The notes under the pieces: generated by a model
Database searches by the model: none
What the model saw: the letters and a program-made list of their open reading frames with translations, nothing else
What the model was told of the DNA's origin: nothing
Origin: Romanomermis culicivorax
Lineage: Eukaryota > Nematoda > Enoplea > Mermithida > Mermithidae
Direction: 5' to 3'
Length of the DNA stretch: 64,000 bases
Assembly: GCA_963922205.1 (NCBI GenBank)
Contig: CAWUHX010000238.1
Span: 523,729 to 587,728, forward strand
Position numbers and translations under genes: made by a program
Part shown: in pieces, positions 1 through 11,800 of the stretch
How the letters are laid out: each line of letters starts with the position of its first letter
Numbering within the stretch: position 1 is the stretch's first letter

Positions 1-1861
1 CCACGATTCCACGACCTTCCCTGATCCGTTGGTTGAATCAATTCAGGGTGAAGAATAAAACAATTTTCGGATGAGTGACTATTCGATTTATGGTATGAGC
101 AATACGGTCGACGATATGGATTTCCCAAAACTCAATCAGGTAAATTATTGTACTGAACATTATTAGGATTACTATTGACTCCCCAACGATTAAGAGCTGG
201 AGGGCCCTGATTCCTAATTGCATCATTAACCATTTTTATAATATCTTGTTGAGATACGAGGTTTTGAAATGCTGGTGGTGGTGGAAAAATTTGCTGAGGC
301 CTTGCAATTTGTTGTTGTTGACCGATACTGCTATCCTGCTGATGAATTTGCAAATTATTAAATATTCTATTTTCATAGACTCAATTCAGCCGATCGTCTT
401 CGCTGTCTTCTTGTTCTTCGCTGAATTCCTTCCAGGCCGTCGTATCGGCTTTCAATTTGTTTACGAATTCTGCCAAAGAGGCGATATTTTTGAATTCGTG
501 GAGCTGACCTTCCATTCGAGTTTGGACGTATACTGGAGCCTTGTGAAAATATGTTTCGATAACAATTCCATTTCTTTTGTTTTCCGTTTTTCGTAGTTCA
601 ATAAATGCATATAAGTCTTTATTCATCGCAAAAAATCTTTTGTAGTTTCCCCTTTTCGTTTTTTCATATCATGTAGTTCCCTTCTAAGTGCAGGAGTGTC
701 CATTTTGGGGGCGATCATTCTGATTACGCTTGCTTTTCCTTCTTCATAGCTGCCGTTCTTGTCCACATAAGTCGAAGTTTCAAAATCACAACACCGCCAG
801 AGTACTTCAATTCTTAAGTCTTCTGTATCTTCAGGTTTGAATGTGCCTTCCAAACAGGCAAAAAAATTGAGTATTTCTGCGGCCTTCATTTTATTGGATA
901 TTTCTTTATTTTTCATTCAGCTTAGAATTATCTTTATTCTTTTTTCAGGATCTTCACAATATCTTCCATACTCTTGCCGATTTCCAGGGCTGCCTCCAGA
1001 TGTGGGTTGTTCTCTTCCATGATTCCATGACGTCGTTGGTATTTCCTCTTCCATCATTTGATGTTTTGCACCTTGAGCCTGAGCCTGAGCCAAATGGTTT
1101 TCAAACCAATTTAATTTTCTTTCTAAACTCCTGTCTAAATGGTCTTTGACCGGTTCAGACTGAAGTATTTCCATATCTCTGGGATTATATATTCTTTCGT
1201 CCGGTTTCGTATTCATTTTTTTCATCAATTCCTGCATTTGCTTTTCAACTTCTTCGATGATCTTTCTTGAGTTTTGTTGTTCTTGCTCCCGAAATTTTTC
1301 TTCCCATAATTTACGTTCTGCTCTTTCTCGCGTTAGTTGCTCGAGTATTTCTTGTTCCCGAAGTGCTGCTTTCCTTCTTTCTACATTAACGGCATTCGTC
1401 GATTTATCCACTGCTCTTTGCATGGATTCCAGGATAGCTAAAGTGGCCACATCTTTTAAATTCCCGTTCGTTAGCCTTTCGGTTTCGTTTTTTGGTTTTG
1501 TTTCAATATCGATTTTCGCATCACTTTTCGGTATTGTAGGCGTATATCTTGAATTATAAAATGATACCGCATTGGTTTCTGGGGGTAAACTAATTTTCTC
1601 CAAGGATGATACTGAATCAGAGGACATCTGTGTTCGCTGATCCACATAATCATATATTTCCGCATCAATAGTTTGATCTTTATCACTATCCTTGGGTAGA
1701 TTTGCGAATTTCTTTGCTACTTGCTCGATGGTTGCTTCCATATTTGCCATTTGTTCGGCGTGGTCTTCTTTAGTCACTTCGGTTTGTGATAATGTTACCT
1801 TCGGTCGTCTTCCAGGTTGTTTCCGCACCATTAATTTCGGTTTCGATAATTTCTTCATCAT
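1..1861 (-). pseudogene. gag pseudogene of copy A (N-terminal region, coiled coil, capsid-like region)
   Basis: The frame opens at ATG 1861 and runs 314 codons through a basic N-terminus and a Glu/Arg/Gln-rich coiled coil. It stops at TGA (917-919), where the intact copy has CGA. The same frame resumes at once with the capsid-like part to about 623, where a second CGA-to-TGA change ends it. A one-base frame change follows near 600-626, and the rest (381-626, then 132-353 with a Gln/Pro-rich stretch) lies in another frame. Apart from these breaks the protein parallels residues 1-560 of the gag-protease ORF at 18281-21640. Two of the three visible breaks are C-to-T changes in CGA codons. Confidence 0.88.
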
Positions 1862-1872
1862 TTACCTTTGTA

Positions 1873-1888
1873 GCTGTACAAGTCACCA
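1873..1888 (-). other. primer-binding site of copy A
   Basis: One base inside the 5' LTR the minus strand reads TGGTGACTTGTACAGC. It starts with the TGG expected opposite a tRNA 3' CCA. The intact copy has TGGTGACGTGTACAGC at the same place. I do not recognise the tRNA. Confidence 0.6.
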
Positions 1889-1889
1889 A

Positions 1890-2737
1890 TGTCCTATTAC
1901 GCGGTCGTATACCCTCGGCTACCTACCTGCGGTTCTTGGGAGATCCAAACTGGTACGGCCCCTGACGCTAACCCCGTACTAATTCCACTCCTACTGCAGA
2001 TAACTGAGACTTGGTGAACGAAGATATTTATTTTGAATAAACGAAAGTGTAAATACAACAGTGAAGGTAAGTGATAAACGAAATGCAAAGTGCCAAAGTA
2101 GGTGAACACAAACGACGGGCTCCTCCCTGCTTTGCTGACCCTTCTATTCGTCCCTGTGCAGAGAGCCACAGGGACTTCAGGATATCTTAGTCCATGGCCT
2201 AAGCTGAAACTTGTCCAAAGACGAGAACAATCAACCTGACTCCAGAACAACAACTCACTAATTTCCTTGATCAAAATTGAACGTCGAAAACCTCCTCAGG
2301 CCGGGTAAATCCTCAAGATTGATCTGCGACGTGAACTCCGAAACACACCATAAACAAAATGGCGAATGCGCCCTCGCTCCTTCCTGAGTCACCGCGGGTC
2401 TTTACACAAACATCCAATCCTTCGGATGGGACGAACACAATTTGCAGAATGGAGACGCTTCTCCGAAGACGCAATAAAAACGACCAGGCGAATAATAAAA
2501 AACGAATCAAGAATGAAAAAACATACTGCAACGCGCCTAACATCAACTTGCTAGTTGCATGCAAAACATTCGCGCCCACCATTTATTTATTTTGGACCAA
2601 AAATGTATGTGACACAAACCGTTTTATCGGTTTGTTTACCTAAGAATAAATGGAAACACTTTAACAACAAAGAAACTATAGAAAATGAAAGTGAGGTAAT
2701 TAGAGGACCAAAGGTCAGAGGAATTGACCCTCTGACA
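1890..2737 (-). repeat. 5' LTR of copy A
   Basis: This 848-bp segment begins TGTCCTATTA and ends CTCTGACA on the plus strand. It aligns over its length with the two 835-bp LTRs of the complete element, with many substitutions and small indels. A long terminal stretch around GAGGACCAAAGGTCAGAGG is well conserved. It sits directly beside the PBS and gag start, so it is the 5' LTR of a minus-strand element. Confidence 0.9.
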
Positions 2738-3544
2738 GTCCAGTCATTATTCAAGACACAACACCCAGATGTCACATCACATATAAGTTTTATGCTCTTT
2801 TCAGTTTTAGTGAATAAAATTTTATAATAATAAAATTATGTGTCACATTCAGATATTCTAAAGTAACATCTATTACCTGTGTTATGTTTAATCCTCTGCT
2901 TAGATCCAAAGATGACAGCAATGTAACCAAAGAAGCTATTGGCTTCTATCCAACTAACTACTGTAGGTCACTCAAAGGAGCTTCCTGTAAGTAATCAGCT
3001 AAGTACAGTGCAACAGTCCCCTAGTAGAACTGAGCACAATCTTCAGTAACTAATAAATAAATGGAAACTCTAACTCTTGCAATTGAAAAGCAATCAGGGT
3101 CGCCCCAGATGCTTCGTAAAAGGCTTACTCAAATATAAAAGAACTCACTATAGCGATGTCCAGAAAAGGCAGGGACTTTCCTCAGTAATGGTTCCCTGTA
3201 AGTCAGCTCCCCCTCTGCTAACTGCATGAGTAATATTACTACTAATAATAAAATAAGATTAGCAATATGCAAATTGTTGGGTGCTGTCAGTGTTCCATTT
3301 TATTGAGCTGAATAACAAATAAACAATATACAAGGGTGCAACTCACCAACAACACACTGAAATTATGAGAATGATTAAAGATCCTTCTTTTGGGTCAAAT
3401 TGTGGATTTTTCAAATTCACCAATTTTGCACAGATTTAGGATGACTACTACCCTAAGTACATCTCCAACACCTAAATATGGTGTGGTGTGTGATAATTAT
3501 TGAAAAAATTTAGGGCTGCTAAACCCTAAGAATTGCCCTGCATT

Positions 3545-3705
3545 TAGACTCTCAAAAATTTGCAATTTAAACATTTTCGAAGAAGTTATCAAAAAGTTTG
3601 CAATGTTTAAAGTTATTTACTCTCAGGCTTCTAACATTGGAACACTACCTACAAGACGAATCTTAATAATTCAAGGGGATGATCAACTCTGACGTTTCAA
3701 TATAT
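3545..3705 (+). repeat. dispersed repeat, copy 1 (partner at about 38950-39115)
   Basis: The segment runs from CTCAAAAATTTGC through AGAAGTTATC, AAAAGTTTGCAA and TTTACTCTCA to GATCAACTCTGA. The same words occur in the same order and orientation at 38950-39115, with substitutions. I see no terminal repeats or coding capacity, so the class is unknown. Confidence 0.6.
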
Positions 3706-4309
3706 TTTTCAATAAAAGTTGAATATAATATACTTGGACCCTTTACATTTGCATTCCCCTCTAGAACCAAAATAGTAAAAGCTAGAAACTTGATAATTTT
3801 GGTTTAGGGACAAACTATGGAGTGTATGTGGTCAGTCAACCTCTATCTGCAAATGGTGCTCTCAGTGGTGCCCCTGAAACATGCAAACAGCCATATTTTT
3901 GGGGGGTCTTAATTCCAGGATGCTTCACATTGGGTGTAGCATCTCCAAGCTCGCCATTTTGGTCTATGCATCCTCCCAGTGTCCCTCAGATTAAATATAT
4001 CCTCAATCCAATTATACCACTGCCCAAGATCTGGGAAAAGATCAAGTTTCAAAATTTTCTTATATAATATTTATGGTTTCATTTTTTTGCTCTATGTTTT
4101 TTAAGTCTTATGCAATCATACCCACATGTGTGCATGCATAAAGTAGCAGACGAGATGCATGTGGTCATGTGACCACCCTGGCCCACAATGGTAAAGGATA
4201 GGCAATGGTTCATTATAAGTGTAACAAGTTATCCACAACTATGTGGTCACATGGTCATGGGGGGGGGTGCCAGTGGATGGGGTGGTACTGTGTATGAGCT
4301 TGCTTGTCA

Positions 4310-5720
4310 TTGTCACAGGGTTATTTCTGCCATGGGTTACCTCCACCACCAGCTGATTTCTGCCACTAAGTCACCCTTGCCACTGTTTCATTTCCACCAA
4401 CAGATCACTCACACCACCTGGGTTATTTCTGCCAGTGAGTCATCTCCACCACTGGCTCGCCTCCACCACTGGGTCATTAATGTCACAGGGTCTTTGCCAC
4501 CACTGAGTAACCTTCTGCACCCAGTCGCTTCTGCCACTAGGTTATTTTTGCCACCAGAGTATTTCTTTTTATTCAATTTTTTCACGTACACCTACCCATT
4601 TTCCTATAGCTGGAAAGGCAGGCTTTACGGGACTATACAGTCATATAAGTGCCCACCTCATATGTGAGGACCTCTTCGAGTGCTTTTTACCACCTACTTG
4701 AGGCCACATTCCACAGGCTGGCATCTACCTGACAAGCAGGACTTGTCCAGCTACCTACCTCTTAATGGAATAGGCCCACCTCCTCATTGGTGGCACTATT
4801 GCCAACATGCAATAGTGAGCTGAGAGAACCCTGGAAGCAGCATTCTAAGCTCGCATACACAATTTATCTACCCCTAGAGGATGAAAGGCTGTGTCTGCCT
4901 GGGCAAGCTACCGGAAATTCAATTTCAGATTACTCTCAAAATGGAACCTGGTTCTTGAGACTTGCAGTGAGAGGTGATAACCGCTAGACCAAGAGGGCCC
5001 TTTAGATTGTTTCTTCCACCAGATGATTTCTGCCACTGGATCACTCCAGCCACTGGCTCATTTCTACCACTGGGTTACTTCCGCCAATGGAACATTGTGG
5101 CACCAGGTGATTTCTTCCACCAGGTCATTCCCACCTCTACTCAGACTGTTGGAACTCCACCTAGATGGAATATCAGAGCTCTGCCTAGTTGGACTGTGCA
5201 ACTGTGCAGAGTAAGTGAGACACTGTTGTCCGCAAGTGAAACCAGTAGTCCATATGTGAGACGCAGCCATCTGAAGGTGAGACACAGCTGCCTCTGAATG
5301 AGATGCAGCTGTCCACATGTGAGATACAGTTGTCCACTGCTGAGACACAGCCACCTGCAGGCAAGACACTGCAGTCCACAGGTGAGACGCAGCTGTCTAC
5401 AGGTGGGATCCAGCCAACTGTGGGTAAGATGCAGTCATCTGCAAGTGAACTGTCTGCAAGCAAGGCACAACCATCTAGAGGTAAGACTCAGCATGCAGCC
5501 ATTTACTAGTGACACACAGCCATCTGCATGTGAGATGTAGTTGCCTGCAAGTAAGACAGAGTGATACCCCTGACCCACAGGTGAGATGCTACAGTCCACA
5601 AGTGGGATGCTGTCTTCCACAAGTGGGACACAACCATTCAGAACTGAGATGCAGCATGAAGCAGCCATCGACAAGTGTGAGGCAGCTGTCACAAGTGTGA
5701 GGCAGCTGCTGCAAGTGAAA
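4310..5720. repeat. degenerate ~21-bp minisatellite blocks
   Basis: At 4310-4570 and 4985-5140 the units are variants of TTTCTGCCACTGGGTCACTTC. At 5200-5720 they are variants of CAGCTGTCCACAAGTGAGACG. In both the period is close to 21 bp, so all frames read as seven-residue repeats; the minus frame near 5185-5463 repeats variants of CVSPVDS. These long open frames come from the repeat length, not from selection. About 4680-4980 between the blocks shows no repeat. Confidence 0.7.
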
Positions 5721-6998
5721 TACAGCTATCTACAGGCATTATGACAATCTATCAGATTATCCATGTCTAACTATTCAGAGCAAAATGAACGAAAGGAAAT
5801 TATAATAGATAGTGGAAAGAAAACTAAAAAACAGTTTTAACCATATTTGACTTTGTTAAATGGGTTTCAAGTAGTATGCAGTTTACACATATTTGTTACT
5901 TTCACCAGAAGAAAGGATTGGAAGCTTAAAGATTTTTTAAGTTGTTTCTCTCATGTGAAGACCAAATTTAAAAGTTCAATGTGTTTCATGAATGAAGGTT
6001 TTCATGTAGAATCAAGACCCACTAAAAAGGTTGGACTAGTTTTTTAGAAAATGTCCCCACAGTCCATAAAAACGAGAATACACTAGTCTGAATATCTCCC
6101 AAATTAGAAAAAAGGGTGGACTAGATTTTTGAGAACATGGGCGAGGATTTAAAAATCAGATTTATCGATAAAAAAATCCCTTCCTGCTGCTGACCTGGTC
6201 TTCTTGTACTGCGAGATAATACTCACATAATCTGACCTTTTATAAACATATTTTATAGAATTCCCGGTTTTTCATTTGCTCTAAGTTCTAACCTCATCTT
6301 TCCTTGTTGTGGGGTGCCAAGTCGGTCTTCCAGTGGCATTCTGGGCATATCCTGCTGGATTCCAAGAATGATTGATAAAATAAGATGGAAACTCACCTTC
6401 GATGTAGAAGAAGCAGTTATCTTGATGCCTTTGGTAAGCACCGAATTCAGCATGGTGCTCGGTATGCAACCAATTGGCGCCTGTTGGTTGTTCCGCCTAC
6501 TTCCTCCCATTTCTTTCCTTCTTTTCACAACATAAATTTTAATTTAAAATATTCATATTTGAAAATGCTTATGGAGTATAATTTGGCATTTTAGATTATT
6601 TCATTTTAAATAATTTGGGCACATGAATTTTACTTTCTGTAGAAATTTAAAATTCCGGACACTCCAGATGGCAGTAACTTCTGAAAGGTGTAAAAATTTG
6701 AGAAAATTGAAATTTAGGGAAAATTACGAAAATTTTGTATTGAAACTTCAGTATGAAATTCCTAGTGAATTCTTCCTCAAGTTTGGAAAATTTGAAAAGT
6801 CAAAAAAATATCACGAAATATGCACAATCGTGATATATAACAAAAAAAATTTACAAAATAATTCTGCACAAAATTTAAAAATGTTTCGTCTCGAATGAAA
6901 TTTCAAAATGAAATTGATTAGTTCTGCACTGCAGCCATAACAGTGTTTGCCATGTTGGAATTTGGCTCGGCTGTTTCATCAAACGCATCACAATTGGC

Positions 6999-7181
6999 TC
7001 ATGCTCTGCATGGCGAGACCCCTGTGGTCTCGTAGTAAAAATTTTTCAACCTGCTGAACGAAACAGTTTGGCAATTTAGCAGGTTGTCCCAATGTATAAT
7101 GATTACATCATTTCCTGCTAAATGTGAAATGTCCAAAACTACAAAGGGGCTGGACCATGGTAGTCCTAGTTTTTTCTGCAT
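6999..7181 (-). pseudogene. relic of an LTR-retrotransposon integrase C-terminus
   Basis: The 60-codon minus frame contains KLGLPWSSPFVVLDIS followed by NVIIIHWDNLL-type spacing and a terminal SFSRLKNFYY. That pattern fits the end of Ty3/gypsy integrases: basic residue, W-x-GP-F/Y, hydrophobic strands, then R-L-K-x-F/Y. No other pol domain is recognisable around it. It differs from the pol C-terminus at 15608 onward, so it comes from another element family. It is a small fragment and could be chance. Confidence 0.5.
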
Positions 7182-8435
7182 ACCAACTCCCAGCAGAACT
7201 CAGTCATTTTCTTTAGGCAAATTTGTCTGTATTACTGGATACCTATTACTGATTTGCATGTTAATCACAAAATGGGTCAATCACAAAATGGGCAGCAACA
7301 GGGTGCCCTAAACTCATTCGATATTATGTGGGCTGTTTGAGGAAAATCTCATGAATGAACCTATCCCATCAGGGCTCTGGAATGTTATGAGATCCGTGCA
7401 AAGTCCTCCTTTGACGTCAAACTGCGGCTGATACAGTTTTATATAGTCCTGACTGCTTTATTGACTATCAGCCAAATCTCTGGGTCGTCAAACTGCTAAT
7501 TGCAAAAATAATTGACCAATTCCAGTGTAGCAGAAGAAAAGAAACACCCAGAAATTGTTAGCCGTATGTCTGCCTATTGGATGGTTCCCCCACAGAATTT
7601 GTAAATCCTATGGCTAGTCAAATGTTAGTGATAGAGTCCATCATACTTTCTGTCAGAAGAATACTAAAAAGTTTTATTTTTTGCAACATAAATATATTTT
7701 TTACAGTTTTCAGACAAAAACTGTTGTTAATTGAAATGTTTGCATGACTTGATAAATCGATGACCCTTTGCCTCAAAAAAAAGTCACTCGACCCCTACAC
7801 CTTGGGGCTCCGCAACATGTCTGATAAAGATAAAATAAGTTCTTGAGAAGTGGCTAACTGCTTACCTTCATCTCTACATTGAAATTCAATCTTCACTGAA
7901 AAATAGTGGAAAATAAAGTTCAAACAGTGGATGATCTTGAACTTTTGAACAATTTGGTCAATTTTTTAACTATAAAGCAGCAGTTAAATGCTTGATAATC
8001 GAAATAACTATAGATAATTTTCACTGAAGAGATAGCATGGGGAGTCAGGTCATTTCTTTTAACAGCTTGTTTCAGAAATTTTCATCTTTTGATGTGCCGC
8101 TCATCTTGATTTTATTCAAGATGGGATTTTGATTTTATTTATCTTGAAAAAATTTTCATGCATTTGAAAAGGTCTAGCATCAAAAGCTCACACATCTTAA
8201 TTTTTTTGCGATGCATATTGAAAAAATATTGTGCACATCATGTTACAAGGTAACGATTTTTTTCAAATGGTAACAGATTTTTTTCAAGTTTCAACGATTC
8301 AAGTGGCCCGTCTTATATTATGTAGAGGTGTACAAAGAGTGATATAAGAATTCAGATTTAATATACAAAAAAGATTAATGATACAGCTCATTTCCACTCT
8401 TGGTCATTTCAGCGGTAGAATGCATCACACATTTA

Positions 8436-8897
8436 TCATGCGAAAATGGAGCATCTGGACTTCGGATTGAGTACACCTTGCCGACACTTGAAAGTTTTTG
8501 CAAAGTTGGGATTATTCGCCACTTGAACATTGATGCCATCGAAAGCTGAAGCGTTCTTCTTTTCACACATAAACTGAAAATAGACCTCGGGCATATAGGC
8601 GAAGTGGGATTGTTGTAATGAAAAATGCCGACAAAGAAGACTACTATCTTCAAAATATTGAAGTTTATATCACGATTTACTTGGGCACTACCAACAAAAA
8701 ATAGTTGTTCATCTGTGAGATTGAGGCCTGGTAACACACTTCGCCTTTGTCCAGCTTTGCTCATGTAGCTTTCGTATGCCTAAAAATATAAGGGAAAATA
8801 CAAAAATGTGAGAGTAATTTGACAATTTAGTGCTCACCCTGAAGGCATAAATATCGCTACTGGAATCTACTTTTAAAATCAAATCGTTGATTGGTGG
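8436..8897 (-). CDS. M13 gene: C-terminal exons
   Basis: 8897-8838 (20 codons) aligns with the VNG-x-ENxADNGG zone but reads KVDSSSD, so the third zinc ligand Glu is Asp and the Asn-Gly-Gly is gone. 8779-8681 (33 codons) encodes [10 protein letters not shown] and [18 protein letters not shown]. 8573-8436 encodes [23 protein letters not shown] and a NPKSRC end, then TGA. All joins are phase 0 at consensus sites. These exons are separated from the rest of the gene by the intron holding the retrotransposon. Confidence 0.88.
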
Positions 8898-11800
8898 CTG
8901 AAAAATTTTCGAGAATTTTTCTATTCAATTAGTTCGGCACAAAATCTCAATCAGTGCAAGTATCGCATTTCACACAACTAACCTTGATTCACGTAGATGA
9001 GGCATATGTTGAGAAGAATGAAAAATAGCTATAATCGAGAAACTTGACAAACAAAAGTGGTGTATCCTAGCTTCAGGTCTGCACGAAATCTATTCTCCAT
9101 ACTTTTGTACTGATTTTTCCATCTTCCAACTATATAATTCGCAAGAGGTAGATTTCTCCTGACTGCAATGTTGGCCTCATGGTAGAAATTCTGTAATTGT
9201 TATAATGCAATCGAAAGTCTGTAGCCCCCTGAGTAATGCTGCACTAATAATTATCTCATTATTTATGTTATTGTCTGAATAATGCTATTCCCTGGCTCAG
9301 TCTTTGGCTCATGAGGCTCAGGTGCCTGCGATTTATTGGGGCTTTTGTAATCACATCCTCATTGTGTGCATAGTGGCATTTGATATAACTGGGTCACTCG
9401 AAGGCTCGTATTAAAAAAACAAGGCTTGGTAAAAAATACTTGTTCTAAATCCCAGGGATCAGCTTGGGGCCTGGGGCCCTGGTGCAGTCGCATGTGTACA
9501 TCTAAGAATGGACCCGGCTAGCCTGGTAATAAAGAAACATGCATTCGATAAATCATCCTGAAAACTGCAACAATGATGCTCTTGTGACTAATCATATAGC
9601 TCCTGTAGTTTATACAATATACAAATAGGTAAGACAAAAAAATATGTCAATTTGAAAGTAGGTCACGTACTGTTATGACATGGCTTGTTCTATCAAATTT
9701 CACCAGCAATATTGCATGCGAAATCCATTAACACCTAATTGGGAAAGCCCCGAGTTTTTCAGGCCACAAAATATGTACGAAATACAGAAAAAAATCAATT
9801 CTATTGAATTCCTGTGGATTTAAAAACATATGTCGTATTAAAGTGGTCGTATGCCCTCGGCTGCCTGCCTGCGGTTCTTGGGAGATCCAATCTGGTACGG
9901 CCCCTGACGCTAACCCGGTACTAATTTCACTCCTACTGCAGTGAGTTGAGACTTGATGTACGTGGACGTTTATTAGTGAGCAAAACACAACAGGTAGTGA
10001 AATACAATGAGGAATGTAAGTACGAAACAAAGGTGCAGAGTGCCGAAAATATAAACACTGACGCCAACAACCTCCCTAGTCGACTGATCCTTCTAATTTG
10101 TCCCTGAGCAGCGAGCCACAGGGCCAATGGGATCTCTCAGGCCACGGCCTAAGCTGAAACTCTACCGAAAGTAAGTGAACTAACTCAAACAACCACTCAC
10201 TGATCCCTCTCTTCAAAATGGAACGTCGAACGACGTCTCAGGCCGCGTTATTACTCAAATTCCCCCGCGGCGCGTATCACGAAATACAAATGAACAAAAC
10301 GACGATCCTCTCCTTCGTCACCACCGTTCACAATAACACAGCGTCCGAATGCTACGGTGCAGACGCCAATAATACACAAGGGAGAGGCGAATCTCCAGAC
10401 GAGAATATTTTTCACAATAATAATAATAAGAAAAAACGAGAATGAATAAAAACGCTGGCGCGCGTCTAACATCGACCTGCAAGTGATATGCAAAACATTT
10501 GCGCCAACCATTTGTTTATTTTAGACCAAAAATATGAGTGACACAAACCGTTTTATCGGTTTGTTTACCTGAGAATAAATGAAAACACTTTAGCAATAAA
10601 GAAACTTTAGAAAATGAAATGATGTAATTAGAGGACCAAAGGTCAGAGGAATTGACCCTCTGACATCCCTCCCCCCCAAAGGCAAGACTTTTCCCGCCAG
10701 CGAAGGGAAAAGTCAGGAGGTCCCCCAAGGGCCCCAGACCCTCGACGCCGACGATCGACGCCTCCAAATGATCCAACCAACGACGCTACGCGCCGTTGAC
10801 GCAATTATAAACAATAAAAAATAAAATGTCCGTATCGAACGGTATCGTTACAACTTTGGGCCAATTGCGCCGGATGCTACCCCCGACGCTAAAAAGTTCG
10901 CTAATAAAATGCCCCGTGGGCTCGTGGTCCCGAATAAAAGAATAAAAAATTGTTCGAACGAATAGCGTTCGCGGCACTCGGGCCGAATTTTGATCAAGAT
11001 AAAAATAAAAACGTTTTATCGGCGGCGACCCCCGCGGTGCCCGAGTTAGGTTGTGGGCTGCTCCCCACTGCCGTCGATGTATTTCGTATCGGCGGCTCCT
11101 CCATCACGGATTGTGGCATTCGTCTCCGTCCTCTCCGGAGGGGGGGTTGTTGCTCGTGGAGAGCCTGCAAGACTTTCCAAATTCCGCCGCCGTTGCTCCT
11201 CTGGCCCCTTGGCCGGACACTGGCCCCCCCAACGCCTTTGGTATTATCTGCCCCCAGGGAGAAAGGATGCCCGAAGACCAAATCCTCTGGCCCTTTGGCT
11301 GTCTAGATTTTGAACCAAAAATATTTAAGGTATTTATTGCTAAAGTGAATTTGCCTTATTAAGAGGTAAACTTAAACCCACAACACGGTCTGTGCCACGA
11401 AAAAATTTTAGAATGAAAATGTGTTTTGGAAAAAGATGGAAAAAATATGAAAATGGCAGCGCAAAGCCTGCTATCCTTGGGCGATGCCAGTTGGTGACTT
11501 TTGTCGGAAAGGAACAAAATACCCGAGATTTAATAAAATACAAAAAATTGCTCAATAATTTCCAGATTCGCAAAAAAAAGAAATACGATATATTCCCGTG
11601 CAGATCTCGAACAAAACACAAACGAAAAAATAAATGAAACAATTTGAGATTAGTACAGGAGGCAACTTTAAGGCATAAAAAGGTGGCACAACCGGTTTCG
11701 ATTTTGTAATACGGACGCTCAAAACGGAAAAAATAGGTAACTTTTGAAATATCGAAAAAATTTTACAGAACGAAATAATTATCTTTATAATGACCTCACG

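Larger units (their letters stand above)
1..2737 (-). mobile_element. 5' part of a decayed Ty3/gypsy-type LTR retrotransposon (copy A), cut by the window edge
   Basis: The minus strand reads 5' LTR (1890-2737), primer-binding site, then gag toward position 1. It matches the complete element at 9831-22506 in the same order along its whole length. Only the 5' LTR and most of gag are inside the window; protease, pol and any accessory ORFs would lie to the left. The gag frame is broken several times, so this copy is older than the complete one. Its other LTR and target-site duplication cannot be seen. Confidence 0.9.
2738..8435. other. gene-poor region downstream of copy A and of the M13 gene
   Basis: No coding gene could be supported here. 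It contains a dispersed repeat near 3545-3705, three blocks of degenerate ~21-bp minisatellite (about 4310-4570, 4985-5140, 5200-5720), one small integrase relic at 6999-7181, and otherwise AT-rich sequence with short chance ORFs. The M13 stop codon at 8436 ends the region on the right. Confidence 0.5.

Noticed and set aside
38..226. Matching ORFs at 38-226 and 19816-20007 as a conserved small gene
   Set aside because: Both are the same off-frame shadow of the gag Asn-rich region.
6253..6528. FINHSWNP in a minus frame as a SET-domain fragment
   Set aside because: The flanking residues do not follow the SET pattern and no neighbouring exon supports it.
10218..10445. 75-codon plus-strand ORF repeated in both LTRs (also 22059-22286)
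   Set aside because: It is antisense to the element inside the LTR and is repeated only because the LTRs are identical.
11340..11642. Hydrophobic 100-codon minus frame as an envelope protein
   Set aside because: The Phe/Leu richness comes from A/T runs. There is no signal peptide, cysteine pattern or transmembrane layout of an envelope.
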